A stretch of DNA of 34,204 nucleotides from CAZUVM01 sp964623885. GTDB lineage: Bacteria > Verrucomicrobiota > Verrucomicrobiia > Limisphaerales > UBA8199. The stretch spans positions 1-34,204 of the forward strand of contig CAZUVM010000174.1 in assembly GCA_964623885.1 (NCBI GenBank), given 5' to 3'. The translations under genes were made by a program, and so were the position numbers. Numbering within the stretch: the first letter of the stretch is position 1; the number at the start of each line of letters is the position of its first letter. Under the pieces are notes generated by a model. That model had not been told where the DNA came from and made no database searches. It was given only the letters and a program-made list of their open reading frames with translations. Shown here piece after piece: positions 14,956 to 23,499 of the stretch.

Positions 14956-15924
14956 ATGATTAAAGTTCAAAATCTGGCGAAGGTTTTCGGCACCAAGCAC
15001 GCCGTGGATGGGGTCTCTTTTTCAGTGGAACGGGGTGAAGTGCTTGGCTTTTTGGGACCCAACGGCGCCGGCAAGTCCACCACCATGCGCATGATCACCG
15101 GGTTCATCCCGCCCACCTCGGGAACCGTCTCCGTGGGCGGCTTTGATGTGGTCGAACAACCCATTCCCGCCAAGCGCCTCATTGGCTACCTGCCCGAAAA
15201 CGCCCCCGCCTATACGGACATGACGGTCTACGGTTTTCTTAATTTCACGGCGGAAATCCGCGGCATGCGCGGCGACGCCAAGGCTAAAGCGGTCGCCCGG
15301 GTCGTCGAAACGTGTTTTCTTGAACCCGTGTTGCATCAAAGCGTTGAAACGCTTTCCAAGGGTTATCGTCATCGCACCTGTTTTGCCCAATCGATTATTC
15401 ACGATCCTGACGTTTTGGTGTTGGACGAACCGACCGACGGCCTGGATCCCAACCAGAAGCATGAAGTGCGTCAGCTCATTCGTAAGATGGGCGAAAAGAA
15501 AGCGATCATTTTCTCCACCCACATTCTCGAGGAAGTCGATGCCGTTTGTTCGCGGGCGATCATCATCGATCGCGGCCGTATTGTTGCCAACGGGACACCT
15601 CAGGAGCTCCGCCAGAAATCAGAGTGGGCCGGGGCCGTTACCTTGCGCGTCAGCGGCATCAATGCGTCATCTCTTAACCAGAAGCTGACACAACTCCCAG
15701 TGGTCAAGCGGATGACCATCGTGCGCGAGGAGGCTACGGCCGTCACTGCGCGTGTGTTTCCCAAGGGCAATGTGAACGGCGCCCTGGCCAGCGCAATCGC
15801 CGATGCCGCCCAGGGCTGGCACATCCTGGAATTGCATACCGAAGAGGGCCGGCTCGATGAAGTTTTCCGCAGCATCACCATGCCCGATACCGCGCCGGCG
15901 AGCGCGGCTAAAGAGGGCAATTAG
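14956..15924 (+). CDS. ABC-2 type transporter ATP-binding protein (GldA/NatA-like)
   Basis: 322 residues. Complete ABC ATPase: Walker A GPNGAGKST (about 34-42), Q-loop region YLPENAPAYTDMTV, signature LSKGYRHR, Walker B VLVLDEPTDGLDP, and the H-loop FSTHILEE. The signature LSKGYR and the C-terminal domain with DEVFRSIT are typical of the GldA/CcmA-like ABC-2 ATPases. It energises the permease encoded 44 bp downstream and, with the GldG-like and DUF4340 proteins, forms one plus-strand operon (14956-19916). In Bacteroidota the equivalent set GldA-GldFG is needed for gliding; in Verrucomicrobiota such sets are common without shown function. Confidence 0.92.
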   Translation: MIKVQNLAKVFGTKHAVDGVSFSVERGEVLGFLGPNGAGKSTTMRMITGFIPPTSGTVSVGGFDVVEQPIPAKRLIGYLPENAPAYTDMTVYGFLNFTAEIRGMRGDAKAKAVARVVETCFLEPVLHQSVETLSKGYRHRTCFAQSIIHDPDVLVLDEPTDGLDPNQKHEVRQLIRKMGEKKAIIFSTHILEEVDAVCSRAIIIDRGRIVANGTPQELRQKSEWAGAVTLRVSGINASSLNQKLTQLPVVKRMTIVREEATAVTARVFPKGNVNGALASAIADAAQGWHILELHTEEGRLDEVFRSITMPDTAPASAAKEGN

Positions 15925-15968
15925 TTTTCTCAGTAACTCAGCATTATTGCTTTTCGCTTCTAGATTCC

Positions 15969-16715
15969 ATGAACGCCTGGGCTAATATCAAGACCATCAC
16001 CAAACGCGAGCTGGCGGGGTATTTTACTTCGCCGCTGGCTTACATCTTCATCGTTATTTTCCTGCTGCTTTGCGGGTTCTTCACCTTCATGGTGGGCGGC
16101 TTTTTCGAGCGCGGAGAAGCCTCGCTCTCGGGGAGCTTTTTCATGTGGCACCCGTGGTTTTACCTGTTCCTGGTGCCGGCCGTAGGCATGCGGCTCTGGG
16201 CCGAGGAACGCCGGGTTGGGACCATTGAACTGCTCCTCACGATGCCGATCACCGCCTGGCAGGCTATCGTCGGAAAATTCCTTGCCTCGTGGCTGTTCCT
16301 GTTGCTGGCCCTGGTGCTGACGTTCCCGATTTGGATCACCGTTAACTACCTCGGACATCCCGATAACGGCGTCATCTTCTGCGGCTACGTCGGAAGCTGG
16401 CTCATGGCGGGCGCTTATCTCGCGATTAGTTGCATTACCTCCGCTATGACCCGGAACCAGGTCGTCAGCTTTATCATTTCGGTGGTGCTCTGCCTTTTTC
16501 TGATCCTGGCTGGGTTTGCGCCGGTGATCCGCATGCTCGAAGGTTGGGCCGGATCCTGGCTGGTGAACGTCGTTACCTCCTTCAGCGTTATCACTCATTT
16601 CGACGGCTTCCAGAAAGGCGTGCTCGACTCGCGAGACGTTCTTTTCTTCCTGTCGCTGATCGTCTTCTCGTTGTTTTCAACGAGCGTAATCCTGCGCGGG
16701 CACCGGGCTGGCTAA
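15969..16715 (+). CDS. ABC-2 type permease (GldF-like)
   Basis: 248 residues with about six membrane segments. N-terminal ITKRELAGYFTSPLAYIFIVIFLLL is the hallmark of the GldF/NosY ABC-2 permeases ('kkEl..yf.spiayi'). LWAEERRVGTIELLLTMPI is the conserved cytoplasmic loop (E-R-GT-E-LL-P) that contacts the ATPase. The C-terminal part has FDGFQKGVLDSRDVLFFLSLI, also conserved ('f..f..Gvid.rdv.yf'). It is placed between the ATPase and the GldG-like gene, 19 bp before the latter. Confidence 0.92.
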   Translation: MNAWANIKTITKRELAGYFTSPLAYIFIVIFLLLCGFFTFMVGGFFERGEASLSGSFFMWHPWFYLFLVPAVGMRLWAEERRVGTIELLLTMPITAWQAIVGKFLASWLFLLLALVLTFPIWITVNYLGHPDNGVIFCGYVGSWLMAGAYLAISCITSAMTRNQVVSFIISVVLCLFLILAGFAPVIRMLEGWAGSWLVNVVTSFSVITHFDGFQKGVLDSRDVLFFLSLIVFSLFSTSVILRGHRAG

Positions 16716-16734
16716 TACTTTTATAGAACGTGCA

Positions 16735-18663
16735 ATGAAGAAAAAAACTCTTGAAACAGTGCTCTACTCGACGGCTGGCGTTGTCGCCATGGCCCTGATC
16801 CTGGTTGCCCTGAACGTGATCGGGGGCGCCGTCAAGCAGCGCGTCGATCTCACCAAAGAAAAGGCCTATACCTTGTCCGCGGGCACCAAGGCGATCCTGA
16901 AAAACCTCGATACCACGGTCAAAGTGCGTTTCTATTGCACCCAGGGCGAAACCTCTCCGGAAACCGTGTTCCTGCGCAGCTATGCCAAGCGCGTAGAAGA
17001 CTTGCTGGATGAATATCGCCAGGCTGCTCACGGCAAGCTGATCATCGAAAAGTATGATCCCCAGCCTGATTCCGATGCCGAGGATTCGGCCAACCTGGAC
17101 GGCATCGAAGGCCAGCCGATTCGCGACGGCGAGCGTTTTTACCTGGGGCTCGCGGTGAGCATGCTGGATGAGAAACAAGCCTTGCCGTTCCTGGATCCGA
17201 ACCGCGAACGTTTGCTGGAATACGATCTTTCCCGCGCGATTACGCGCGTGGTTACCCCGGACAAGCCCGTGGTCGGGATTATGAGCGCGATGCCCGTGTT
17301 CGGAATGCCCGCCAACCCCATGATGATGCGGATGGGGCAGCAGGGCGGCGCACAGCAGCCATGGGTGATCGTGAATGAATTAAAGAATGACTTTACGGTG
17401 AAGCGCGTGGCCGTCGACGCCGACAAAATCGATGACGACGTCAAGGTGCTTATGGTGATTCATCCGCGCGAGATCTCCGAAAAGGCGCAGTATGCTATCG
17501 ACCAGTTCATCATGCGCGGTGGCAAGCTGATTGCGTTCCTGGACCCGTTGCCGATGACCGACACCAAGGAGCAAAACCAAATGCTGGGCAGCATCCCCAA
17601 CAGCGGCTCTTCGCTGGACAAATTGTTGAAAGCCTGGGGTCTTTCCTTCGACACCGCCAAGGTGGTTGCCGATATGAATTACAAGATGCAAATCGGCGGC
17701 CGGGGCGGCCAACCGCAGGAAGCCCCCGCGGTCCTCGCGGTGACCGGGCAAGGCTTGAACACGGACGATATTGTGACCAGCCAAATCGAGAATGTCTGGC
17801 TGCCCTATGCCGGCGCCTTCACCGGCACTCCGGTGCCGGGCCTGAAGGAAACCGTTCTGCTCAAGAGCACCAAGGATTCCCAGCTTGTGGACGGCTTCAT
17901 GGCCAATCTTTCGGGTGAGAACATCATGAAAGATTTCAAACCCTCCGGCACGCAATACGCCCTCGCGGTCCGGCTCACCGGCAAATTCAAAACGGCATTT
18001 CCGAACGGCGCGCCGGAAGAGAAGAAGGACGATAAGGACGCCAAAGATACTGACAAGAAAGCTGAAGAGAAGAAGCCTGACAACTCGCTCAAAGAGACCA
18101 AAAGCGACAACACCGTGGTCCTGGTCGGTGATGCCGACATGCTCTTTGATCGCGTGGCACTCCAGCCGGTTTCAACTCTGTTCGGCGGGCAGGCCTATAT
18201 CCCGATGAACGGCAACCTGAGTTTCGCCCAAAACCTCGTGGAACAATTGACCGGTGACGAGAACCTTATCGCGGTCCGCAGCCGCGCGACGGTCGTGCGG
18301 CCGTTCACACGGATCAAGCAAATGGAAGCCGCCGCGAATGAGAAGTTCCAGAGCGAAATCAAACGCCTCGAAGAAAGCGCGAGCGAAGCCCAGCGCAAGA
18401 TCAATGAGCTGCAGCAACAGCGTAAAGACAAAGATCAGCGCTTCATTCTCTCGCCCGAACAGAGTGCCGAATTGGCCAAGCTGCGCAAAGACGAGGTGGA
18501 TACCCGCAAGCGGCTTAAACAGGTCCAAAAGGATTTCCGCAGGGAAGTCGTGTCCCTTCAATCCGACATAAAATGGATCGATATTCTGGCGGTTCCGTTC
18601 GCGGTCGCCGCCTCCGGAATCGTGATTGCTTTTGTGAAACGTCGTAAAACTTCCGCCAAATAA
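16735..18663 (+). CDS. GldG-like ABC-associated protein (DUF4350/Gld-type substrate-binding domain)
   Basis: 642 residues. One membrane helix at each end: residues ~11-33 (STAGVVAMALILVALNVIGG) and ~618-637 (IDILAVPFAVAASGIVIAFV). After TM1 comes RVDLTKEKAYTLSAGTKAILKNL, a near-signature of the family ('r.DLT..k.ytLs..t..il..l'), then a large extracytoplasmic domain with PVVGIMSAMPVFG and FIMRGGKLIAFLDP (GATase-like, DUF4350 region). A charged Lys/Asp/Glu stretch (~425-455) and a coiled coil (~535-610) precede TM2. It is presumed to form the periplasmic part of the GldFG transporter. The stop TAA shares one base with the start of the next gene. Confidence 0.9.
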   Translation: MKKKTLETVLYSTAGVVAMALILVALNVIGGAVKQRVDLTKEKAYTLSAGTKAILKNLDTTVKVRFYCTQGETSPETVFLRSYAKRVEDLLDEYRQAAHGKLIIEKYDPQPDSDAEDSANLDGIEGQPIRDGERFYLGLAVSMLDEKQALPFLDPNRERLLEYDLSRAITRVVTPDKPVVGIMSAMPVFGMPANPMMMRMGQQGGAQQPWVIVNELKNDFTVKRVAVDADKIDDDVKVLMVIHPREISEKAQYAIDQFIMRGGKLIAFLDPLPMTDTKEQNQMLGSIPNSGSSLDKLLKAWGLSFDTAKVVADMNYKMQIGGRGGQPQEAPAVLAVTGQGLNTDDIVTSQIENVWLPYAGAFTGTPVPGLKETVLLKSTKDSQLVDGFMANLSGENIMKDFKPSGTQYALAVRLTGKFKTAFPNGAPEEKKDDKDAKDTDKKAEEKKPDNSLKETKSDNTVVLVGDADMLFDRVALQPVSTLFGGQAYIPMNGNLSFAQNLVEQLTGDENLIAVRSRATVVRPFTRIKQMEAAANEKFQSEIKRLEESASEAQRKINELQQQRKDKDQRFILSPEQSAELAKLRKDEVDTRKRLKQVQKDFRREVVSLQSDIKWIDILAVPFAVAASGIVIAFVKRRKTSAK

Positions 18664-19916
18664 TGAATCGTAAACAACTTGCTCTCCTGTTGTTCCTCCT
18701 GGTTGTCCTCGGGATTGCCGGGCTGCTGATTTACAATAAACAAAACGACTACACCAAAACCGGCGACCAGGGCATTGGCAAGAAGTTGGTCGGCGACCTT
18801 CCCGTTAACGACATCGCGCGGCTGACGATCAAGGAGGACACCAATCAGTTGGACCTGGTTAAAAAAGACAACCTCTGGCGCGTCGCCCAGCGGAATGATT
18901 ATCCAGCGAACTACCCGCAAATCAGCGAGTTCCTGCTCAAGCTCGCCGATTTAAAGGTGGTACAGACGGAGAAAGTGGGAAATTCGCAACTTTCGCGCTT
19001 GGGCCTTGTGCCCGGCAACGGCACTAACGCGGCAACGGTGGTGGAATTCAAAGATGCCAACGACAAGTCGCTGCAATCGCTGCTCCTGGGCAAGAAACAT
19101 ATGCGCAAATCCAACCAGCCTTCGCCCATGGGCGAGGACATGGAAGGCGGTGGCGGTTGGCCCGACGGGCGCTACGTCAAAGTCGGCAAATCCGATACCG
19201 TCGCGGTGATTTCCGATGCCTTGCAAAATGCCGAGCCAAAACCGGAACAGTGGCTGAACAAAGACTTTTTCAAAGTCGACAAGGTGCGCGTGATCGCGGT
19301 GACCTATCCGGTTGCTACGAATTCCTGGAAAGTCACGCGCGACACCGAATCCGGCGAATGGAAACTGGCTGACGCCAAGACCGGCGAACAGCTCGACAGC
19401 ACTAAGACCTCCGGATTAGCGAATGCATTGTCCTCGCCCTCATTCAACGACGTGAGCACCGGCGCCAAACCCGAACAGCTGGGCCTGGATAAACCAACGG
19501 TTGTTACCCTGGACACCTTCGATAACTTCTCTTACACGGTGAAGGTCGGCCAGAAGACGAATGATAACTACGCCATCGCCATGGGCGTCTCGGCTCAACT
19601 CCCCAAGGAACGGACGCCGGGAAAAGACGAAAAGCCCGACGACAAAGCCAAGCTGGATAAGGAATTCAAGGATAACCAAAAGAAACTCTCTGATAAACTG
19701 GATCAGGAAAAGCCCTACGAAAAATGGGTCTACCTGGTTTCTTCCTGGACATTGGATCCGCTATTGAAAGAACGCAGCCAGCTCCTGCTGGAAAAGAAAG
19801 AGGAGAAAAAAGACGAAAAGGCCGCGACGACTTCCTCATCTGAGGCAACCCCGGCGCCTTTGCCCCTGGTTGCGCCCGCAACCAACTCGATCTTGAAGGA
19901 TTCGGCAGCGAAGTAA
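18663..19916 (+). CDS. DUF4340 domain protein
   Basis: 417 residues. N-terminal membrane anchor (LALLLFLLVVLGIAGLLIY), then the DUF4340 layout: NDIARLTIKEDTNQLDLVKKDNLWRV, LLKLADLKVVQTEKVG, a DGRYVKVGKSDTVAVIS segment, the conserved PEQWLNKDFFKVD, and a second half-repeat (TNSWKVTRDTESGEWKLAD, LGLDKPTVVTLDT). DUF4340 proteins stand beside GldG-like genes in many phyla and are probably extracytoplasmic partners of the transporter. The C-terminus is a low-complexity Lys/Glu/Asp then Ala/Pro tail. Overlaps the GldG-like stop (TAATG), implying translational coupling. Confidence 0.9.
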   Translation: MNRKQLALLLFLLVVLGIAGLLIYNKQNDYTKTGDQGIGKKLVGDLPVNDIARLTIKEDTNQLDLVKKDNLWRVAQRNDYPANYPQISEFLLKLADLKVVQTEKVGNSQLSRLGLVPGNGTNAATVVEFKDANDKSLQSLLLGKKHMRKSNQPSPMGEDMEGGGGWPDGRYVKVGKSDTVAVISDALQNAEPKPEQWLNKDFFKVDKVRVIAVTYPVATNSWKVTRDTESGEWKLADAKTGEQLDSTKTSGLANALSSPSFNDVSTGAKPEQLGLDKPTVVTLDTFDNFSYTVKVGQKTNDNYAIAMGVSAQLPKERTPGKDEKPDDKAKLDKEFKDNQKKLSDKLDQEKPYEKWVYLVSSWTLDPLLKERSQLLLEKKEEKKDEKAATTSSSEATPAPLPLVAPATNSILKDSAAK

Positions 19917-20095
19917 GCTGGAGCCGCAAGGGCAGGGGGTTGGGAGCGTCGGCATGCTGCCGGCTTCCGGCGTGTCCTTTGTCCCGCCGTATCTAGCACG
20001 CTTCCGACCTCGACCCGCGGGTACTCCTAAGCAACAGGAGCGCGGGATTACAAAGAATTTGCTATCTTCTGGACTTCGCAGAACCGAAAACGTAT
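19917..20095. other. Intergenic region with two palindromes
   Basis: Between the DUF4340 gene and the 20096 gene. Holds GTCGGCATGCTGCCGGC at about 19947-19963 and a larger hairpin at 20014-20046 (CCCGCG/CGCGGG with inner CTCC/GGAG). Neither is followed by a T-run. They look like members of short interspersed palindrome families and not like terminators. Confidence 0.55.
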
Positions 20096-20929
20096 ATGGG
20101 AAACTCAATTTTAAATCGCATTTTTCAGGTGCTGCTGGTTGCCGGTTTGGCTACAAGCTCGAGAGGGGCGGCGAACGATCCCTTCGTCGGCAAATGGAAG
20201 GTGGACCCGTCCAAAAGCAAACTTACCGACGAAATGAAGGTGGAGGTCGCAGGTACAAACAAATACGCCCTGACCTTCGGCCCCGGCGAAGTGGACACGA
20301 TCGTGGCGGACGGGAGTGAGCAGCCAGCTCTGAGCGGAACCGTTTTGTCCATCACGGTGAAAGGACCCAACCACTGGGAGATCATCCGCAAGCTGAAGGG
20401 CCGCGCGCTGCTTACGGCAGAATGGACGCTTTCCGAAGACGGCAAAACGCTGAACGACGCCTTTACGCAATATTTGCCCAGCGGCCTGACGTTGTTCTCG
20501 ACGCCTTTGCCCGACGGTTCGAAATTATTTTTGCCCTATGTGTACGACCGGACGGCGGGAAACTCAGGGTTTCCAGGCACCTGGGACAGTGAGAGCGCGA
20601 AAGTGAAGGCCGGGATGGAGCTTCAGATCCAGGCCTACGAGGGTGACGGTCTGTCCTTTAAGCGGTCCGATGAAGAAACGGCTAAGAGCATTAAATTTGA
20701 TGGTAAAGATTATCCGGACCTCGATGCGAAAGGCGGGGACAAAGGCACTGCCTATTCCGGCCGCCGCGTAAACGAGCGCAGCCTGGAAATCACCGATAAA
20801 TTAAAAGGCCAAACCACCGGCACCCGACGGATCGAGCTTTCTACCGATCTCAAGACGCTGACGATGACCGAGCACCTGGTGGGTCAAAGCAGGCCCAAGA
20901 GCATTCTGGTGTTTGCTCGGGAATCGTAG
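20096..20929 (+). CDS. Hypothetical secreted protein with two lipocalin-like repeats
   Basis: 277 residues. A weakly hydrophobic N-terminus (RIFQVLLVAGLATSSRGAA) is a probable Sec signal cut after GAA or RGA. Mature protein seems to be a duplication: FVGKWKVDPSKSK ... LLTAEWTLSEDGKTL in the first half corresponds to FPGTWDSESAKVK ... GTRRIELSTDLKTLTM in the second. The 'G.W.l...kSk' opening is common in secreted proteins of Acidobacteria and Verrucomicrobiota with a lipocalin-like beta barrel; no function is known to me. No partner gene: it lies alone between the ABC operon and hisS, which converges on it. Confidence 0.78.
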   Translation: MGNSILNRIFQVLLVAGLATSSRGAANDPFVGKWKVDPSKSKLTDEMKVEVAGTNKYALTFGPGEVDTIVADGSEQPALSGTVLSITVKGPNHWEIIRKLKGRALLTAEWTLSEDGKTLNDAFTQYLPSGLTLFSTPLPDGSKLFLPYVYDRTAGNSGFPGTWDSESAKVKAGMELQIQAYEGDGLSFKRSDEETAKSIKFDGKDYPDLDAKGGDKGTAYSGRRVNERSLEITDKLKGQTTGTRRIELSTDLKTLTMTEHLVGQSRPKSILVFARES

Positions 20930-21009
20930 GCGCGTGTCTCGCCGGTTTGAGTGCCGCAGTGGCATTGGCCTGAATATTTCAAGAGCAACTTAGCCGCTTG
21001 CCGCGTAGC

Positions 21010-21052
21010 GCAGACCTCCGAGTCTGCTGTATCGCAGGCTTCCCAGCCTGCG
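21010..21052. repeat. Tandem pair of small hairpins (interspersed repeat)
   Basis: GCAGAC-CTCCGA-GTCTGC (21010-21027) is followed by CGCAGGC-TTCCCA-GCCTGCG (21033-21052). Both have 6-7 perfect pairs and six-base loops of related composition. They lie between a plus-strand stop (20929) and the hisS stop (21091). A related hairpin stands at 14801-14818. No T-tract, so termination is not supported. Confidence 0.75.
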
Positions 21053-21090
21053 AACCCTGCGTAGACGAACATGGTGGTTAGGCCATAATG

Positions 21091-22365
21091 CTAAGAGGAG
21101 GACTTCGGCTCACTGCGCAACAGCCTGGCGGCGTCTTGCACAGAACCGGTGGTTTCCTGGCGGGACTTGAGATCTCGCACGCGAACCGTCACGACGCCAT
21201 CGGCCGTCTTTTCCAACTTCAGAGTGTGGCTGGCTTTGAGTTCCTGCGCCCGTTTGAATTGTTTATCCGGCTTGGCCGCGGTTAAGGAGTAGTCAACGGA
21301 TAGTCCGGCTGCCCGGAGCGTTTGAATTAGTTTCAATGTTTCCATCCGGAGGTCCTCCTGCTCGATGATGCAAAAGCCATCCGGTCCGGGGCTGAATTGT
21401 GGCAACAGGCCGCGGCACTTGAGCAAATCGTTTAGCACCACATCGCCCATGCCGAAACCGAGTGCGGGCAGATTGACCTTGCCGCCGCTGATGAGCTGGA
21501 TCAGGTTGTCATAGCGACCCCCGCCCGCGATGGCGCGCGGTTGTTCGCCTTTGCGGTCAAAAGCTTCGAATACGGGACCCGTATAGTAGGCCAGTCCGCG
21601 AATGATGCCGTAATCCACTTTGACGAAAGCATCCAGGCCGCGCGCCGCCAGATTATCCAGGATCAACTGCAACTCGGCGGTGGGCTTGGCGCCGTCGATA
21701 AACGCCATCACTTCGACGAGGGAAAACCCAAGCGCCTGCAGCTTTTGTTCGTTAGTTTTGGGCTCCTCCCGTTCGAGCTTGTCGATCGCCTGATAAAAAT
21801 CGTATTCCCGCGCGGGATCGCCGTTGTGCTTCTGAAAGAATTCGCGCCAGGCGTTACGGCTGCTGAGTCGGACGACCAGGTCCTGCTCCGTCAAACCGAA
21901 CACGCGCAAGGTGTCGATGAGCAAGGCCAGCAGCTCCGCATCGGCGGCGACATCGCTTTCGCCGATGATGTCGGCATTGAGCTGGAAGTGTTCGCGCAAC
22001 CTGCCTTTCTGATGGCGTTCATAGCGGAATAGTTGCGGAATCGCAAACCACTTGAGCGGCTTTTTATAACCACGCTCGTGCGCCGAAACCATCCGCGCCA
22101 GGGTAGGGGTCATCTCGGGTCGCAGGGAGATGTCCCGTTCGCCTTTGTCCTTGAAATTATAGAGCTGGCCGACAATTTCCTGTCCGCTTTTGGTCGTGAA
22201 CAACTCGAGGGATTCGAGGGGCGGTCCGTCGTATTCGCGAAAGCCATAACGCCGGGCCACAGCGCGCCAGTGGTCAAAAATATACCGTCGCGCATCCGCA
22301 CTGGAGAGGTCTGGGTGCGGAAGCGGCTCGGGATAGAAATCGCGGAAACCCGGCAAACGTTCCAT
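21091..22365 (-). CDS. hisS: Histidyl-tRNA synthetase
   Basis: 424 residues, normal for bacterial HisRS. Charges tRNA-His with histidine. Class II features: motif 1 region FRDFYPE...RYIFDHWRAVARRYGFREYDGPPLE, SLRPEMTPTLARM, motif 2 FRYERHQKGRLREHFQLNADIIG, the histidine-binding segment VDYGIIRGLAYYTGPVFEAF (HisA) and motif 3/HisB AIAGGGRYDNLIQLI...LGFGMGDVV. The C-terminal anticodon-binding domain begins near CIIEQEDLRM. ATG 22365; an rRNA or RNA leader was not seen. The following small HU gene lies upstream on the same strand but 430 bp away, so they are probably separate units. Confidence 0.96.
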   Translation of the reverse strand: MERLPGFRDFYPEPLPHPDLSSADARRYIFDHWRAVARRYGFREYDGPPLESLELFTTKSGQEIVGQLYNFKDKGERDISLRPEMTPTLARMVSAHERGYKKPLKWFAIPQLFRYERHQKGRLREHFQLNADIIGESDVAADAELLALLIDTLRVFGLTEQDLVVRLSSRNAWREFFQKHNGDPAREYDFYQAIDKLEREEPKTNEQKLQALGFSLVEVMAFIDGAKPTAELQLILDNLAARGLDAFVKVDYGIIRGLAYYTGPVFEAFDRKGEQPRAIAGGGRYDNLIQLISGGKVNLPALGFGMGDVVLNDLLKCRGLLPQFSPGPDGFCIIEQEDLRMETLKLIQTLRAAGLSVDYSLTAAKPDKQFKRAQELKASHTLKLEKTADGVVTVRVRDLKSRQETTGSVQDAARLLRSEPKSSS

Positions 22366-22794
22366 AAATCAGGGGCGAAAGGTAAAAGGGCAGGGAGCAA
22401 AGCGCAAAAGCAAAAACGGTGCGTTGATGCCGCAGGCTACGGAGAGAACCACCAAATACACGAAAATACACGAAAAGTTAAGAGTTGGTCCGCACGCAAA
22501 GGCCGCCACGGGCGCAAAGGCTCAGAAATTGATGGGAACCACGAAATGCACAGCGCAGCGAAGCCGCAAACCGGACGGAAGGCGGCGTTTACCGCAAAGA
22601 GCGCAGAGAAAGTCAGGACGGAAGACAAGAAAAGAACAACAGAGAAGCACTTAACCGCTAATCTACGCTAATGAACGCTAATATTTGGCGTCCATTCGCG
22701 TTCATTAGTGATTGAATCGTTCGCAGCAAGCTTCGAAGGTTGCTGCGCACACGACTGTCCGCGCTCCGTGCGAATTGCGCGGGGCTGAAACGCC
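22366..22794. other. 429-bp non-coding region made of low-complexity interspersed repeats
   Basis: No gene found. From about 22445 it carries ACCAAATACACGAAAATACA, then CGCAAAGGCCGCCACGGGCG, then CCGCAAAGAGCGCAGAGAA, each a loosely tandem unit. The stretch ends with a hairpin, CTAATGAACGC at 22668-22678 paired with GCGTTCATTAG at 22698-22708 (11 pairs). These strings resemble repeat families scattered through verrucomicrobial and planctomycete genomes. Small frames that cross them are artefacts of low complexity. Confidence 0.7.
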
Positions 22795-23121
22795 TCAGTT
22801 TGTGGCCGGAGCAGCCGTGCTGGGCGGTTCAGGGGAGATTTTGAGCACCTCGATCCGCATTTCTTTGCCCGGCTTGAATTTGACCACCGATCGCTTGGGG
22901 ATAGGCACGTCCCTCGCCGGCGCGTTTGGGTTGCGTCCGATCCGAGCTTTGCGCACTTTGACTTCGAACACGCCAAAGTTTCGCAGTTCGACTTTCTCGC
23001 CTTTGGCGAGCGCTTCGGCGATGTAATCCAGGGTCTTTTGAACGACATCCAGAACCTGCTGCTGGATTAAGCCCGTTTCTTCACTGATGCGAACCACGAG
23101 GTCCCGCTTTGTCAGAGTCAT
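22795..23121 (-). CDS. HU/IHF-family DNA-binding protein
   Basis: 108 residues. TLTKRDLVVRISEETGLIQQQV and VVQKTLDYIAEALAKGEKVELRNFGVFEV give the helical dimer part of the family; ARIGRNP and PKRSVVKFKPGKEMR give the DNA-embracing arm and final strand. The arm's usual GRNPxTGE is GRNPNAPAR here. It is about 15 residues longer than HU because of a Pro/Ala/Thr-rich tail. It bends and compacts DNA. Whether HU-like or IHF-like in specificity cannot be said. Preceded by a sigma-70-like promoter at 23161-23189. Confidence 0.93.
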   Translation of the reverse strand: MTLTKRDLVVRISEETGLIQQQVLDVVQKTLDYIAEALAKGEKVELRNFGVFEVKVRKARIGRNPNAPARDVPIPKRSVVKFKPGKEMRIEVLKISPEPPSTAAPATN

Positions 23122-23160
23122 AAGTAATGAGAGTTAGGGTTCGTTCGGTCAATTTGCACC

Positions 23161-23189
23161 TCTATAACTCGTTTTGCCGCAATGGTCAA
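23161..23189 (-). promoter_or_regulatory. Sigma-70-like promoter of the HU-family gene
   Basis: On the minus strand TTGACC (23189-23184) and TATAGA (23166-23161) are separated by exactly 17 bp; 5 of 6 and 4 of 6 matches with the consensus. Upstream (23200-23280) is the most AT-rich stretch of the window, which could act as an UP element. Expected leader of roughly 30-35 nt to the ATG at 23121. Confidence 0.6.
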
Positions 23190-23286
23190 GCACGGACTTT
23201 GAGGAAAATAACTATTAGAAGTATTACAAGAGTTATGTATATTCATTACAATTTATTGGGCTATAGGAGATTAAACTTTCTTAAAC

Positions 23287-23482
23287 TCCCCTCACCGCAT
23301 CCCTCTCCCGAGGGGAGGGGGAGAAGCGAATGGAGTGTGGAGAAGCAAGATCTCACGGGCTTCGCTGTCTGTCGTGGTTCATGCTCACAATGCGCGTGCC
23401 GAAGAACGTCGAACTTCCAACGCCCAATGTCGAACGAGAGCAACGGACCCCTCACCCCGACTCTCTCTCTCTCTCTCTCTCT
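23287..23482. repeat. Repeat-dense region upstream of the HU gene, with (CT)n tract
   Basis: CCCCTCACCGCATCCCTCTCC with an inverted half GGGGAGGGGGAG at 23287-23325; then AACTTCCAACGCCC-type tandem words at about 23408-23440 (also at 25200-25235); then CCCCTCACCCCGA at 23448-23460 running into a pure CT dinucleotide tract to 23482. No gene in 23122-23499. The (CT)n probably derives from the CCCTCTCCCC part of the repeat. Confidence 0.7.
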
Positions 23483-23499
23483 CCATGAACCGAACCAGT

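Noticed and set aside
22440..22710. Possible CRISPR or tandem gene array in the hisS-HU gap
   Set aside because: The words repeat loosely, at irregular short spacing, without constant repeats and unique spacers, and no cas gene is near.
23448..23482. (CT)n tract as a phase-variation switch
   Set aside because: It is not inside or directly before a coding start; the nearest gene end is the IS110 transposase stop. It looks like a decayed part of the interspersed repeat.
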